This document shows, piece after piece, positions 23,820 through 35,689 of a stretch of DNA of 64,000 nucleotides; the first letter of the stretch is position 1, and each line of letters starts with the position of its first letter. The stretch is from positions 32,986,001 to 33,050,000 of the forward strand of contig NC_084921.1 in assembly GCF_958298935.1 (NCBI RefSeq), read 5' to 3'. This stretch comes from Phragmites australis (lineage: Eukaryota > Streptophyta > Magnoliopsida > Poales > Poaceae). The notes below the pieces were generated by a model. That model was given only the letters and a program-made list of their open reading frames with translations, was not told the DNA's origin and ran no database searches. A program made the position numbers and the translations under genes.

Positions 23820-24480
23820 AGTGAAAATATGCCGGATTACAGCAGATGCTCTCTACTGAGTACACCTAGGATATTTATCCTTTCTCAAGGTATCGGGGCC
23901 ACCCACCTTAGCGTGACGGGCCCTCTCCCGCTTTCTTGCCCTCTCTGCTTCGTGTGCTTGACCCGCGACGAGCTCCTGCGCTGCCTTCCTCATACGCTCC
24001 TCCTCCTACCGCTTCAGCCGTAGTTCCTCCTGCTGTTGCTCGTATTCCCGGTGTTCGTACGTTTCCCTCCTCCATCGTATGCTCATATTGACCCACCGCT
24101 TCTGGTCTTTATTTTGCTCTATGTCGAGCCATTCAATGAAGTCACGGATAGATGGAGGAGACTGGACAAATAAAATAAGATGTGAGATTAGTAAAATAGT
24201 GCATGAAATCGTATGGAACAAGATGTGTAAAGTGCCACATGACCGATCTATGTCGCTATACCGGTGGATACTCATACGGTCCATGTTGAAGCTTGTCGTA
24301 TTGGTAGTTGGCACACATGAGGCCATATGTGTAGGAGATGTCCTAGGATTCGCGAAGCCTACAAAGGTCACCACAGAAGCATATCGGCGGTTCGACCCCC
24401 TGGGGAATGAAAATCCCCAATGTTTCTTAAGTGGGCTTGGTGGAGCTGAGGAAGATATTACAGTTGAGAGAGGTGAGGAA
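23820..24480 (-). pseudogene. Element A third frame: Cys-cluster plus charged coiled-coil protein
   Basis: From about 24400 the minus strand reads PPICFCGDLCRLRES, a stop, then SYTYGLMCANYQYDK. The CxCGxxC...CxNY pattern recalls GRF-like zinc-binding modules found in plant transposon proteins. After a probable intron (acceptor near 24166) comes SPPSIRDFIEWLD, then a charged helix (KDQKRWVNMSIRWRRETYEH, EYEQQQEELRLKR), a stop, and more Arg/Glu/Ala-rich text to about 23820. In-frame stops make it a pseudogene. The identity of the zinc module is inferred from spacing only. Element B has a different frame in this place. Confidence 0.5.
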
Positions 24481-25067
24481 TGAATGGTCTATCCATGGAT
24501 GATGGTGAGATTATTTATGGTGCCTGGGGGCTGGTACATGGACTGAGTGCATGGGCTTGGCTGGGGGCTGGAGTATAGGATTTCCTATGAAAGATGGAAA
24601 AGTTATGGTATTGATGCTAGGCAAAGATTCCATGTGTCAAGATAGAGGTATTGTCATTTAATTTATGATTAAAGATCTACCGTGTGGTCAGTTCATGTCT
24701 ACAGTCTACGTCAGGACAGAGGTGTTGTTATTTCATGGTTAAAGCTGAGTCGTGTGATCACTTCATGTCTAAAGCCAGACTCACGACAGAGGTGTCATGT
24801 GTTCACTTCGTGTATAAGTATCTTTGTAAGAAATGCTTTTTTAGCTCTGTCGTGAATGATTCATACAAAGCCAAGGACGAGGAATGAGTCAACATGTTAA
24901 AGAAATGCAACTAGCGTGCGGTCACGTGGGATTAAGAAATGCAGTAATGACATGGTAAGTAGACCATAGAAAGTAGACACATCTGAAAATGTAAGACTAG
25001 TTCGCGAATCAAAGATGCATCATGAAACAAACATGTAAGTTACATTACCAAAGGTAAAATCCTACTA

Positions 25068-28000
25068 CTGTCTCCCTCGTTGCCGTCGGCCGTTCCCACC
25101 ATCATGGTCCCGAAGCCGCTGCCGCTGGTTTGTCCTCACGTGGCCCCTAGAGTAGGTCAAGGCGTCCGGTGGACCAACCTACCTGGTAGGCCTAGTAGCG
25201 ATCAAAGGTGTCGAGGCCTCCTCCTGGGTCTGCTGCGTTCGAAGTGGAGCACTGGGCAACTGGGACCGCGTGATGACGTCGTAGTTCGGTGTGGCCCCAA
25301 AGAAGTCCCTCATGAGGTCGAACGGGGGGGGGGGGGGGGTCTGACCGAGGCTCATCCTCCTGACTCGGGTATTACGACTGTGATGGTGCCGCCGTCATCC
25401 ATGTATAATCACTCGAGGAGCCTGTGAACGGATGAATTTATTAGATACGGTAAATGTGCAAATGAATGTATTAGTATAAAATGCAATGTTATACTTGTAT
25501 AGTATGCAAGTGCAGTAGTAGATGGCCAGGCGTGAGTGCCGAAGTAGGGCGTGAACGGTGGAGGTCCGAACGGTGGACGTGCGAATGGTTGAGGTGTAGA
25601 TGAAGACGTCCTGGTTTCATCACCGTAGTAACCTGCGGAATATATTAGATATACTATTGAATATATTGAATGCGGCAGTGTATTGGCACCCATTACCTGA
25701 GAGGTCTGTGAGCGGTGAAGGTGTCAGCACTGTGCATGGTCTAGGTGTTAGCGTCGATAAGTATGTAGGTGCACCTAATATATTTTTTGAAATTAATGCA
25801 TCAGTAACAAAAGAATATCGCTAACCGCTGTGCGTACGAAAAATGCGTACCTGTTGTGTCCAGGCCTGAAGGGTGTGGTCTAGGTGGCGGTGTGGATGTT
25901 GGTCCTGTGGAGGTCGTTGCACACCAGACCTCCTGGACAACTCTGCGTGGACCCCACTCGACCTGGAAGGAGTACCGGCGAAGTCTGCGGTGTATCGGCA
26001 TGAGGTAAGCTTCAGGGCCTAAACGGTCTTGTCAAAAACCCGCTTGGCAAATCCCACTACTTCTATTGCACTAAGCTGCATCCCTTGCGTGAGGTGGTTC
26101 ATGGTTCTAGTCGCGTCCCTATGAATATTGTATATGATATCGGCATGTTGAAACAAACATGAAATGAGAATTTCAGTTTATAGTGGTTCTTATAGGATTA
26201 TATGATAAATAAACGAGATGTTAATTACACATACTGCTAATGCAGCATCCTCATCCCAATGGCCCGAGTAGGCCTCCGTAGTCGAAGCGACATGCTACTG
26301 GACAGTATCTGGGGTGTAGGTGACTCGTGTATGTGTACGCGGGATGTACCATCGTAGGTACTACTCGAAGCTCGGCTCAGTGAAAGGATGAGACTCCTCG
26401 ACGACATCCTCAAGGGTATGGGCTCACACCGAGACGTATGGCACCAAGCGATCTGCCCAGAGGTTACCACCCGGTTGGCCCTTTCATGTATACCTGCAAG
26501 TCAACCACGTTAGATAGACTATAAATGAGATGAATGCTATAGATTATATATCTGATTTTAGTTACCTGTGAACATGTCTCGAAACCATGTGAACGTTGAT
26601 GAGGGGGAAAGCCTGGAAGCGTCTGAATTGTCTCATCATGCGGTGGGGTAAGTACTCCTCAACGTAGATGTCGAAGACAAGCGGCTTCTTCGTAAGCCAA
26701 TATTCCTCATCGCACCTACACAACGGAGACAGACCGACAGGCGCACAGGCTTGTATCAATAAGTGGTTGTAGGGGGTCCAGACCACATCCTCTGGACGCA
26801 GACGATCGAACTGCGACCTAAAAAGCTCATGCGCACTGTGGGCCTACTCGTGCGCCCAGTGCGGTTGTGGAGAAAAATAGTAAGAAATCAAAATTAAAAC
26901 ATGTGGCAAGTGAAGCATAGCTATATTTCATACGTACCCGATGTTGACACCACAACGAGCCCATGGTGGGCCCGTCCTCCACTGGTTCACCGTACAATTC
27001 CTCAGGGTACGGGGACTGATCCACAACGGGCCGACCAATCACGAATCGCTCATATGACCACAACTGCAGCAATAGTGGACACCAATCAAATGTGGGTTGT
27101 GGCTCCTTCTTCGTGCACGTGTTGCACAAGGCCCAATACGTCACCGCTAGGACAGCGGAGGCCTAGCTCAATTGGGGGACATCATAGGGCTCCATATCTG
27201 TGATCCACCTCACGTACGGAACAAGGGTCCTCAACACCAAGTGTCCTTGGCTGCTGGTGAACATAACCCAGCCGAAAAACCAAATCAGGTAGGCCTCCAA
27301 GTGCCTCGAGACTGAGTACACATCGGCGTCCGGGTGGATGTATGCAGGCTTGAAGTAATGCAAATGATGATGAGTAAAATATCTTTGAAATCGTAAAGTA
27401 AATGGGAAGGTAAATTGGAAGGTACCTAGAACCGGAGGATTCATTTCTTCGTGGGCCCTCGCGGATCGGATAGAAACTCAGGCACGTAGGCGGGCGTGTT
27501 ATCTGTCTGCTGAATAGGGGCGAACCGCTGGTGCATGACGTTCATCCAGTCTGCATCCATGTCAACGACTCCAACGGCGGCTCCGGCGTAAGGTAAGCCT
27601 AACAGGTAGGCTACGTCCTACAACGTCAGAGCCATCTCGCCGCAGGGTAGGTGGAAAGTGTGGGTCTTGGGCCTCCACTGATTGACTAGTGCAGCGATCA
27701 GCGAGCGGTTGAAATAGAATCGCCTCGCCACTACCTTAGGGTTCTCTGTCGCTCGGGCCTCCACCAAACGACACAACGGTAGGGGTCAAGATGCTACCAA
27801 CCTGAACTATTTGGAATATAAAGTGAATGTAAAGCATGCAATAAATAAATAAACCGGCACATATGTAGATAATAGCGATATACCGGTGCTTCCAATGATC
27901 ATCGATCGTAAGTAGCTCCCCAGAGCCACGTGGTCGGAAAACTCCTAACTCTGTCTAGTGAACGGCAAACAAGAAGCTATGGTGCTTCTTATCCATTGCA

Positions 28001-28085
28001 AGGTCAAGAAGCTTAGGGGTCGGTGGATACGTCATATCTGCATCGAAACAGAATATAAATAATCTGTTACATGAAAATATACACA
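25068..28085 (-). pseudogene. Element A plant mobile domain (PMD) protein
   Basis: The minus strand encodes, in order: MDKKHHSFLFAV (about 28000), FYFNRSLIAALVNQWRPKTH plus TFHLPCGEMALTL (27700-27630), DVAYLLGLP, SVSRHLEAYLIWFFGWVMFT (27310-27250), VPQLSWASAVLAVTYWALC (27170-27130), CPLLLQLWSYERFVIGRP (27080-27020), EDVVWTPYNHLL (26790), YWLTKKPLVFDIYVEEYLPH (26700-26640), and a Gly/Arg-rich tail at 25340-25068 ending GRRQRGRQ. This is the PMD fold shared by Arabidopsis MAIN/MAIL1 and by transposon proteins. Introns separate the blocks. Stops (for example MALTL-stop-DVAY) show decay. A run of about 14 G at 25325-25339 lies in the tail region. Function in the transposon is not known. Confidence 0.8.
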
Positions 28086-28256
28086 CAGTTACGTGAACAA
28101 CATATAACATACACGTACACAAAGTTACATGAACATATTACAACATATAGGTACACAATCAAATACAAATGTAAGGTTCAAATGCAACATACATATGTAA
28201 GGCAAAAACCTTACAAATATAACATCGAGATACGCTAAATATATTCACACTTGACC

Positions 28257-30777
28257 GTCGTCATGACCCCATCTACACACCAGGTGTATTTTTCGGACAA
28301 TACCTGTATGTGTGACCTGTTTCATCGCACTTGTTGTATCGCTTCACCCTTGGACCTGCCTTGGATTCATCCATATCGTTTTGAATCTGCTGAGTTTGTC
28401 GACGTCCCGGTGTGTACTTCATCCTGTCAAAGTCTGGCACATAGATTCATGAGGGATCTGAATTACTTGTAAACGTATCAACAATGTCATAGCCATAAAG
28501 TAGTGAGAAACATATTATCTGGGTAGTATATTGTGCTCTCCACATACAGCTATGACGTGTGTACATAGCCTATGTAGCTTCTGGTATGTACAGATGCATG
28601 TTCTAATCCTAAGCATGCACTCTTGCACATGGCACTCACGTCTACCACCCCTACGACCCTTATCACGGCACAAGACACTAAACTGGTGCTTCGCAGTTCC
28701 CTCCTAATTGGCGCGGTGCATATGTGCCTTCTTTGTGGCCTTCTCTATATACTCACATAGCAACGATCCATACAGTATACGGTTATCTTACATTGCATTT
28801 GAAGCAGCTGCGTAGCGATCAATGAAATATCTGCAAGTCCCATGCATAATACCTTCAACAATTCCAACAAGTGGGAGGGATCTCATACCCCGCATGACCA
28901 GTTGTAGATCTCAGCAAAATTAGTTGTCATTATCCCATACCTTGTCCCTCCAATGTTATACATTGATGCCCATTTCTCTCTTGGCTCATTTTGTATCTAC
29001 TGAGAAAAAATCCTAACAATTGACATTGACTTCCTTACTATCTGGGGAGTATCTGTTGGGATGGGTACAAAAGCAATCGAGTCATTTCATGTGTCTCCTA
29101 GCTTAGCTGTCTGCTTCGTAGTTAGTTCGTCTAGTCTTGCCCATAGGGTGTTGAACTTTCTCTGCTAGTTTTGGCTGCATAATTTCTTAAAAAGATTCAT
29201 CAAGTCCTTGCTTTTAAATTGTCTATAAAAGTTTGCACCTATATGCCTCATGCACCACCTGCTCTTCAAGTCAGGCCACTTTGCTCTTACACACCATCGA
29301 ACACTGCCCTATTGTGTATCCAGCAAAGCCTGTAATAGCCCTGCATGTCTATCATGAATCAAACATACATCAGGCCGGTCCAGAATAATAACATGCTTCA
29401 CCCGCGCAAGGAACCAATACTAGCTCTCCCTGTTCTCACTCTCCATGAAGGCAAACCCCAGAGGCAGGACTTGGTCTACCGCAATTACAGACAATATCTG
29501 TCCTTTATATTTCCCAGTGAGTAACGTCCCGTTGAAGCAAATGATGGGTCGACATTGTCTAAATGCCTTGATGGTTGTTGCAAATGCAAATAAAGCACGC
29601 TGCAATACTCGCTTCCCGCTATACTTCACATCAGTCGAGGGGTAATGCTTGATGTCAAAGTAACTTCCAAGGTTTCTTGCACATATTGTGGCTAGTTAAC
29701 GTGGTAGGTTGTCATATGAATCTTCGTATGTCCCAAACCTCATCTCAATAGCCTTTTGTTTCACCTTCCATGCCTTGGCATAGTTTATTGTGTACTGGAA
29801 CATTTTCTCAATAGCACAGATTATTGATCATGTCTCATAATTTAGGTTGTCCACAATCTCTCTGTACATAACAATGTCAACAAAAGCAGATGACAGGTTC
29901 CGTTGAGAGAACTATATTTTCTCAATGTGATAGTTATGCTCCCTAACTATTGAGCACTCCCAGTAGTCAACCCACTTCCCCCGTGCACCCACCACGGACA
30001 ATCAGGCACCAAACACTTGACGTCGTACTCCCTTTTGCTCGACTTCACAACCTTGAACTGCATCCGAAGAGACATCGACCAGAATTTCACTGCATCAATA
30101 ATAGTCTCCTTACTAAGGTACATAGCACCCTGGGACACCTCATTCTCATAATATTCCTATGGTGTCAGATGAGCCTCACTGACCACTAGCTTTGAAAATT
30201 CCTGATTCTTCCACTCTGCAGGAACATGAGCATTTCCCTCCTCGTCGGATGAATCCTCATCGGCAATGGCTTCCTCCAGCTCTTGATCTTCCATCTCCAT
30301 CTCTTCAATTATGCTAGAGATGTGCTCCCTCACATCGTCTACACCCCTCGGTTGCATCGCACGCACATCCCCAACATCTTGTTTGTCCCCCACAGTTGTT
30401 GGGTCTGCTTCATCCACCACTGTCTGACTTGTTCCTGCTACTGCTTCCATAATGTTTATCTCTGTTGGAACCTTCTGGTACGCCTCAACTAGCAGCACAA
30501 GAGGGAGACTATATTCACATGATATATCTACATACTGCCTCCAAGTAGATGTCACATTAATCGAGACGAGCTCCCCAAAGTACCCCCGAGTAGCACGACT
30601 TAGCACAGCTCTCAGCTTAAGCTCATGTTGCTGGGGATCTAGTTGAAAATGACGTATCAGCCACTTACATACGCCCACTATAGTCCTCTCATTAGCTCTA
30701 CTAAGTCCCTTAACGACATGCTGAAATCCAGACGAGATCTACACCGCTAGGACCATAACTAATTTGACTTTCACCAT
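28257..30777 (-). pseudogene. Element A MuDR-type transposase
   Basis: The minus strand starts with ATG at 30777 and, with stops, reads through an acidic N-terminus. A MuDR DNA-binding type block follows (KETIIDAVKFWSMSLRMQFK, KCLVPDCPWWVHG, 30110-29990). The MULE DDE domain comes next (CRPIICFNGTLLTGKYKG near 29550; CLIHDRHAGLLQAL near 29350; RWCMRHIGANFY near 29250), then GIVEGIMHG after a frame shift near 28860, a SWIM finger CICTYQKLHRLCTHVIAVC (about 28560-28610) and a damaged zinc knuckle CDETGHTYRYC near 28300. The first catalytic Asp of the usual CVDGTF motif is Asn here. Stops and at least one frameshift make it inactive. Confidence 0.85.
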
Positions 30778-31047
30778 AATATATCTGAAAATATAATTTA
30801 TCGGACATCCCTGGAAACATCCGAAAATATATCCAATGTTAATACCGAAAAACTGTACTTCTAGTTATCAAAACTCTAACAAAACTATCGACACCGATGA
30901 TCACCTAACAATACGTTTATTTAATATTGCTCCTAAGCAAACTAACCAATTTAAACTAATTAACCATCCATCTATTTAATAAAGTTTCTAATTAGCTATA
31001 ATTATTACTTACATCATTATTTTGTAAAATCTAAATAATCGAAACTA

Positions 31048-31335
31048 GGCAAAAATCCAAAATTAGGCAACATATATGAGTGTATTTGCCGAAATAGATA
31101 TCATATAGTCGTATTTACTAATTTAGCATCTGTATTTGGCACACGGTATACCAAAAATCTATTTTCGGTACACGGTGTACCGAAAAAGTCATTTTTGGCA
31201 CACCATGTGCTGAATACGGCACTGTTGCCCATATTCGGCATACCATGTGCCAAAAATCACCTGTATTCGGCACACGGTGTGCCGAATACGGGCAACAGTG
31301 CCATATTCAGCACATAGTGTGCCGAATATGACTAT
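31048..31335 (+). repeat. Left TIR of element B with palindrome array
   Basis: After about 85 bp of AT-rich TIR come six palindromic units between 31135 and 31327. The clearest is TCGGCACACGGTGTGCCGA, and a variant is TCGGTACACGGTGTACCGA. Two of the spacers are themselves mutually inverted (GGCACTGTTGCCC and GGGCAACAGTGCC), so the segment 31200-31320 can also fold as a larger hairpin. The right TIR repeats part of the same array. Confidence 0.9.
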
Positions 31336-31739
31336 TTCCTGACAAAATTGTTGCTTTTTTTTTTGCGCGTGTTGTTATTTTATGTAATTACCAAATATGG
31401 TCGTGGATGGCTACGGTTTGATTCTGTCATTTGATATTGGCATGTTGTTATTTCATGTAATTGGTAACTTTCAACTAAATTTGAAATTATTTGCTAATTT
31501 AACTGTCATTTGATGCCGGTGTGTTGGCACTTCATGTAACTGGCAAATTTCAACAAAATTTAAAATTATTTGCCGATGTGTTGTCATTTCATGTAATTGC
31601 CAACTTCCAACAAAATTTGAAATTATTTGCTAATTTAATTGTACATTTCAAAATTCGTAATTCACCATGCATGTAGTCTCTAAGGCGGTGGGCAGCCTTA
31701 ACACTTAGGTATGTTTGAACATGCACAACATTCACCCTT

Positions 31740-32720
31740 GTATCATTGATCGTCTCAAGATGGCGGTGGAAAGTGACGACATAAATTAGCGAAAGAATGC
31801 CAATTGTGCCAGTCAAGGCTATCAAGGTAAGATGTTTGTCGCCTCCGAGGTGGTGGTTGGAAGTTGTGAGGACGGGTACAAGCAAATCCAACATCATCTT
31901 CACGATCATCAGTGTCCTCCGGAGATGGAGGCCTCGGAGGAAGGGGTCGAGGTGGCATGAAATTATCGTCATCGTCGTCATCTTGAGCTATCACAGTAGG
32001 AGCACGTACTATTTCGTTGTTGGTTGGATACCATGTCGATGTGGTGTGTGAACATCCTCTTGTAGTGTTCGTTGAACCTTCTCCTGTATGGCTGCTGGAA
32101 CGTCGAGGCATTGGTGGGATGAAATCATCGTCCTCATCGGCCTTGTCATTTTCAGGTAGAATAGTAAAGGGCGCCCTTGTACCCCTTAGGTTCCCTGATC
32201 TTCATCGTCTTCTACGCAAACTAGGCATCACACCCCCGTCGAAGAGCATATGCATCACTAAGAAGTGTGGGATTTCTTTGTTGATCAATCATGCGTCTTC
32301 CGGGAATGCCTAATGTAGAAGAGGAGCATTTGAATCAATGACAATAAGATAAGTAGGGTGACCAAATAGAAAATGATGAACATGTATGTGGGATGCATAC
32401 TGGTCGGGCAACATCGTCATCCTTCTTTACCTCATAAAGAAACCTAGTATAGAAGGATGGTCGGCTTGTCGCACACCCTGAGGTATATTTGGTGGCACTC
32501 GTGCAAGAGGGTCCTAAGGTCGTCGGTTGTTACATGTAGGAGCGGAGCGGTCAACGCAGAACAGGGTGGTCTTGCATGCAATTTGGACACAGCTTGGATT
32601 AGGTTGCTCTCCTTGAAGGGATTATCCTTCCCTCCACGCACAACCTACAAAGAGGCATTTAGTGCTATATCGATCGTTGTAGGTGTCCATGGATAGCCTG
32701 TACTAGAATATCCCGTCATA
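31740..32720 (-). pseudogene. Element B third frame, uncharacterised
   Basis: Two minus-strand blocks are visible. The first, 32700-32444, reads TGYSSTGYPWTPTTIDIALN, a stop, then GGKDNPFKESNLIQAVSKLH and TTDDLRTLLHECHQIYLRVC. The second, 32160-31755, is acidic and Pro-rich with two related units (EDDDFIPPMPRRSS and DDDNFMPPRPLPPR), ending RRRQTSYLDSLDWHNWHSF. I do not recognise the family. Its place in the element equals that of the Cys-cluster frame in element A, but the sequences do not look alike. Stops lie between the blocks. Confidence 0.4.
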
Positions 32721-32999
32721 TATGTATTGATCTTTGACTGTAACGTTCTTGCTCTGAAACGAAGCACGGATCTCTGATTATTTAATAAAAATTAAACAGG
32801 TATTAAATATCATAATTAATATGTACAAATGCTTAATAAGTATCTCATAAATGAAGTTATGTGTCCTAAATATTTGACAAATATTATGTAAATTAAATAT
32901 AATTACTTTAACACTATAGTGCATAAGATATAGTACCGATGACTACATAATATAGTGAATAACACATGTGTCATTAACAAGTGCAAGTACACCAAACAA

Positions 33000-35640
33000 C
33001 TGCATTGGCTCATCAACAACGACGACACCGCACGCAATCCACAGGAGTGTAAGCGTCTGGCGGGTGTGTGGCCCTCATCCTAGTGGCCTACGCTAGCCCA
33101 TTCCACGTGTGCCCTTGCTCGTCATCATCATCGCTGTGCCATGTTGCACCTCCACCGAACGTATATCCATAACCGCTAACTCGGCCCTGCATGTACCATG
33201 ATGTAGGATCCTCATACGAAAGTGTGGATGCCAGTAGTACGTGCTCCGATGGAGTCTGCATCGCCGAAGTCTCACTATGCTGGTACAATTATGAACCCCC
33301 AGGTGCATCAGGATATTGGGGGTACTGGCCTCTTAGGAGCTCGGTGAAGCTGCCCGCTTGCAATGCATCAGCCCAGTCAAAATCTTGCGTGCCGCTCCAG
33401 GTTGGCATCTGCTATATGCAGTCAATGACGTCCTCGTGATGAGTTGATACTACTAGTGGAGGTGTCAGCGTAGTCTGAAGAGGTTGTGTCTACTGAGGGG
33501 GGCTGTGAACCCAGTGTACACTGCTCGGTATCAGAGCCTCCATGAACTCCTCGGCTTCAGCACCAGAACATGGCACATGATGGACCGCAGACGAAGGTGC
33601 CTCCCGTGATTGTGCCTCATGGGCACTGGACAAGCGCTTGCTGTGGGAGGCACATGATGGGTCCATGGCTGGTACGTCGTACCCCCTCGAACGCGGGGCA
33701 CAACCACCTAGACCATGTAATGCGGACAACAAGCGAGACCCTCTCATCCTCATGTAGTCCCAGAGAGGGTTCCGATCCCTTCGCGTTGATGACCCACTTG
33801 CTTCCCCACATGCTTGCTCCGTCTGCGTATGCATTTCGTACCCCGCTTCGGTCTGTATTTGATGCGGTTCATGTTAGTAATACGAATGTGTAACTAATGA
33901 AAATCGTTAGAAGTACAGCATCAATTACCACAATATGAAGAAGATGAGCACAATCCTCGGGGAAGGGTCTGGGGGCCAATGGTACTAGTCCGCTGAGTAA
34001 GGTGACACGTTTGCTGGAACGGTACCACATAAGGTACTCCTAGTACGTGTCGTCGTCATACTATCCTGCAGGAACGATGACACCCATTGCGACTGACTTC
34101 GTCCACCTGTTTATGTGCTCCACATTAATCGCACACCAATCATGCATGCCTGCGTTCCTCTATGCGCTCCTCCTGTACGTGACCTAAATAGTTATAATTT
34201 CTTAACATGAATCACCTAACATAATAATGGTACGCATAGTAACACACTTCCTCGTGCGCCCGACCAGCATCTCGTGGGGGAGGTACTGGCACCAACTGTT
34301 GGTGACCAAACTACCTCTGTACACGCTTAGAAGAATATACTTCCACATTGTTCATGTACAACAAGAAGCATCTGATCATCTATATGTCTGAGTCACACAA
34401 ACAAGAGGATGCGATGAGGTCTCCAATCGCAATTTCGGCCACTCATTCCATACACCATGGATCCCACTCCACGAGATCAACGCTGAGGACGTCCAGGTCA
34501 TTGATCACACAGGAGTAGTTACCATGGTATTGCTGGTGAGTCCATCTTAGCCTGACATGAATCCACCGATACCACATCGTAGGCCTCATGTCATCTGCAA
34601 TGCCATTGGAGATGGGGATTGGATAGTAGCTCTTGCTCACCCACGGTGGACAAACTGGGAGGTACTCCCAGCTCCATAGCTGTAAAAGGTGTAGGCAGCA
34701 TGAAATAGAGCCCGTCTTCTTTGACCACTGGGTTGCGGCACACAATCCTTTGTACGTAGTAGCCAACACAGTAGATCCTTAATTGTAAGATGTCAGCTCG
34801 TAAGGACGTAACGCGAGCTGACCTGCTAACCATACAATATGAGGAAGTACATAATCGTCTGTCGTGTTGCAAAACATGATGCTTCCCAACATGATGTACA
34901 AGTACATCTCGTAATGCTGCATAATTGTAGCCTCGTCCGCATCCGGTGGGCATGGACTGAACTATGGTAGCCCATGAATCCATGATATGGAGAGCCCAAC
35001 ATCCTTCATGTCATATTGCACACCAAACCTACAAGATGCAGAGACTCAATGAAGCATGAATAACACTAGAACATATGAAGTGCATTACATAATAAATAAT
35101 TACCTAGCTTGAATATAACTCTTCCACTGCCCCTTTGCTGGTCACGAAAGTACTAACAGGGTGCCCCTGGTCGGCAGCCCGGTCAGCATGGCCACATCCC
35201 ACAAAGTTATGGCTATCTCTCCAAAAGGGAAGTGGAATGTGTGCGTCTCAGGACGTCAGCGATTGACGAGACCTGTGAGTAGTGACACCTCAATCGTCTG
35301 GAGGGGAGTCCTGCCACTACCCTCCATGGGAGCTCCAGCCATCACGAGAGCGAACGGTAGTAGTCCTGCCCGTGCGAGTGGCTTGTGGAATCGAGGGTCT
35401 AACTCCTTATTCATGCGCACACTCCTGGAATGCAATAGAACCAACTGCAGAGGTCTCCAATACATTTATTGAGTAAGTACCAAGTTATTGGGGTAATTGA
35501 ATATCACGTATTATCGTTGTACCTATTGCCCTATGAAAATCATCCTTTCCTTGTGGTTCTCGTCGTACCGTAGCTGAAGAAGCTCGGGAAGATGAGCGTG
35601 AGCCATGCCAATGATTTCAAGCCTCATGGTTCAATAAAAA
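33000..35640 (-). pseudogene. Element B plant mobile domain (PMD) protein
   Basis: Minus-strand blocks in order: KELDPRFHKPLARAGLLPFA (35425-35360), LVNR-stop-RPETHTFHFPFG and EIAITLWDVAMLTGLP (35280-35180), then PPDADEATIMQHYEMYLYIM and GSIMFCNTTDDYVLPHIVWL (34960-34830), GSTVLATTYKGLCAATQWSK (34780-34720), LLQLWSWEYLPVCPP (34700-34640), HGNYSCVINDLDVLSVDLVE and WDPW (34520-34450). A Ser/Pro/Gly-rich tail lies at 33834-33088. The order and motifs are those of PMD proteins. The tail reading frame ends near 33090 (TWNGLA). A TGG-to-TGA change gives the stop in LVNR-stop. Introns separate most blocks. Confidence 0.8.
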
Positions 35641-35689
35641 AAATAACGTAAGACAGCAGCTATTGGCCTAGGTACCTTATCCCAGAGCA

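Noticed and set aside
31135..31330. CRISPR-like array of repeats
   Set aside because: The units are palindromic, irregularly spaced and lie in transposon termini of a plant genome.
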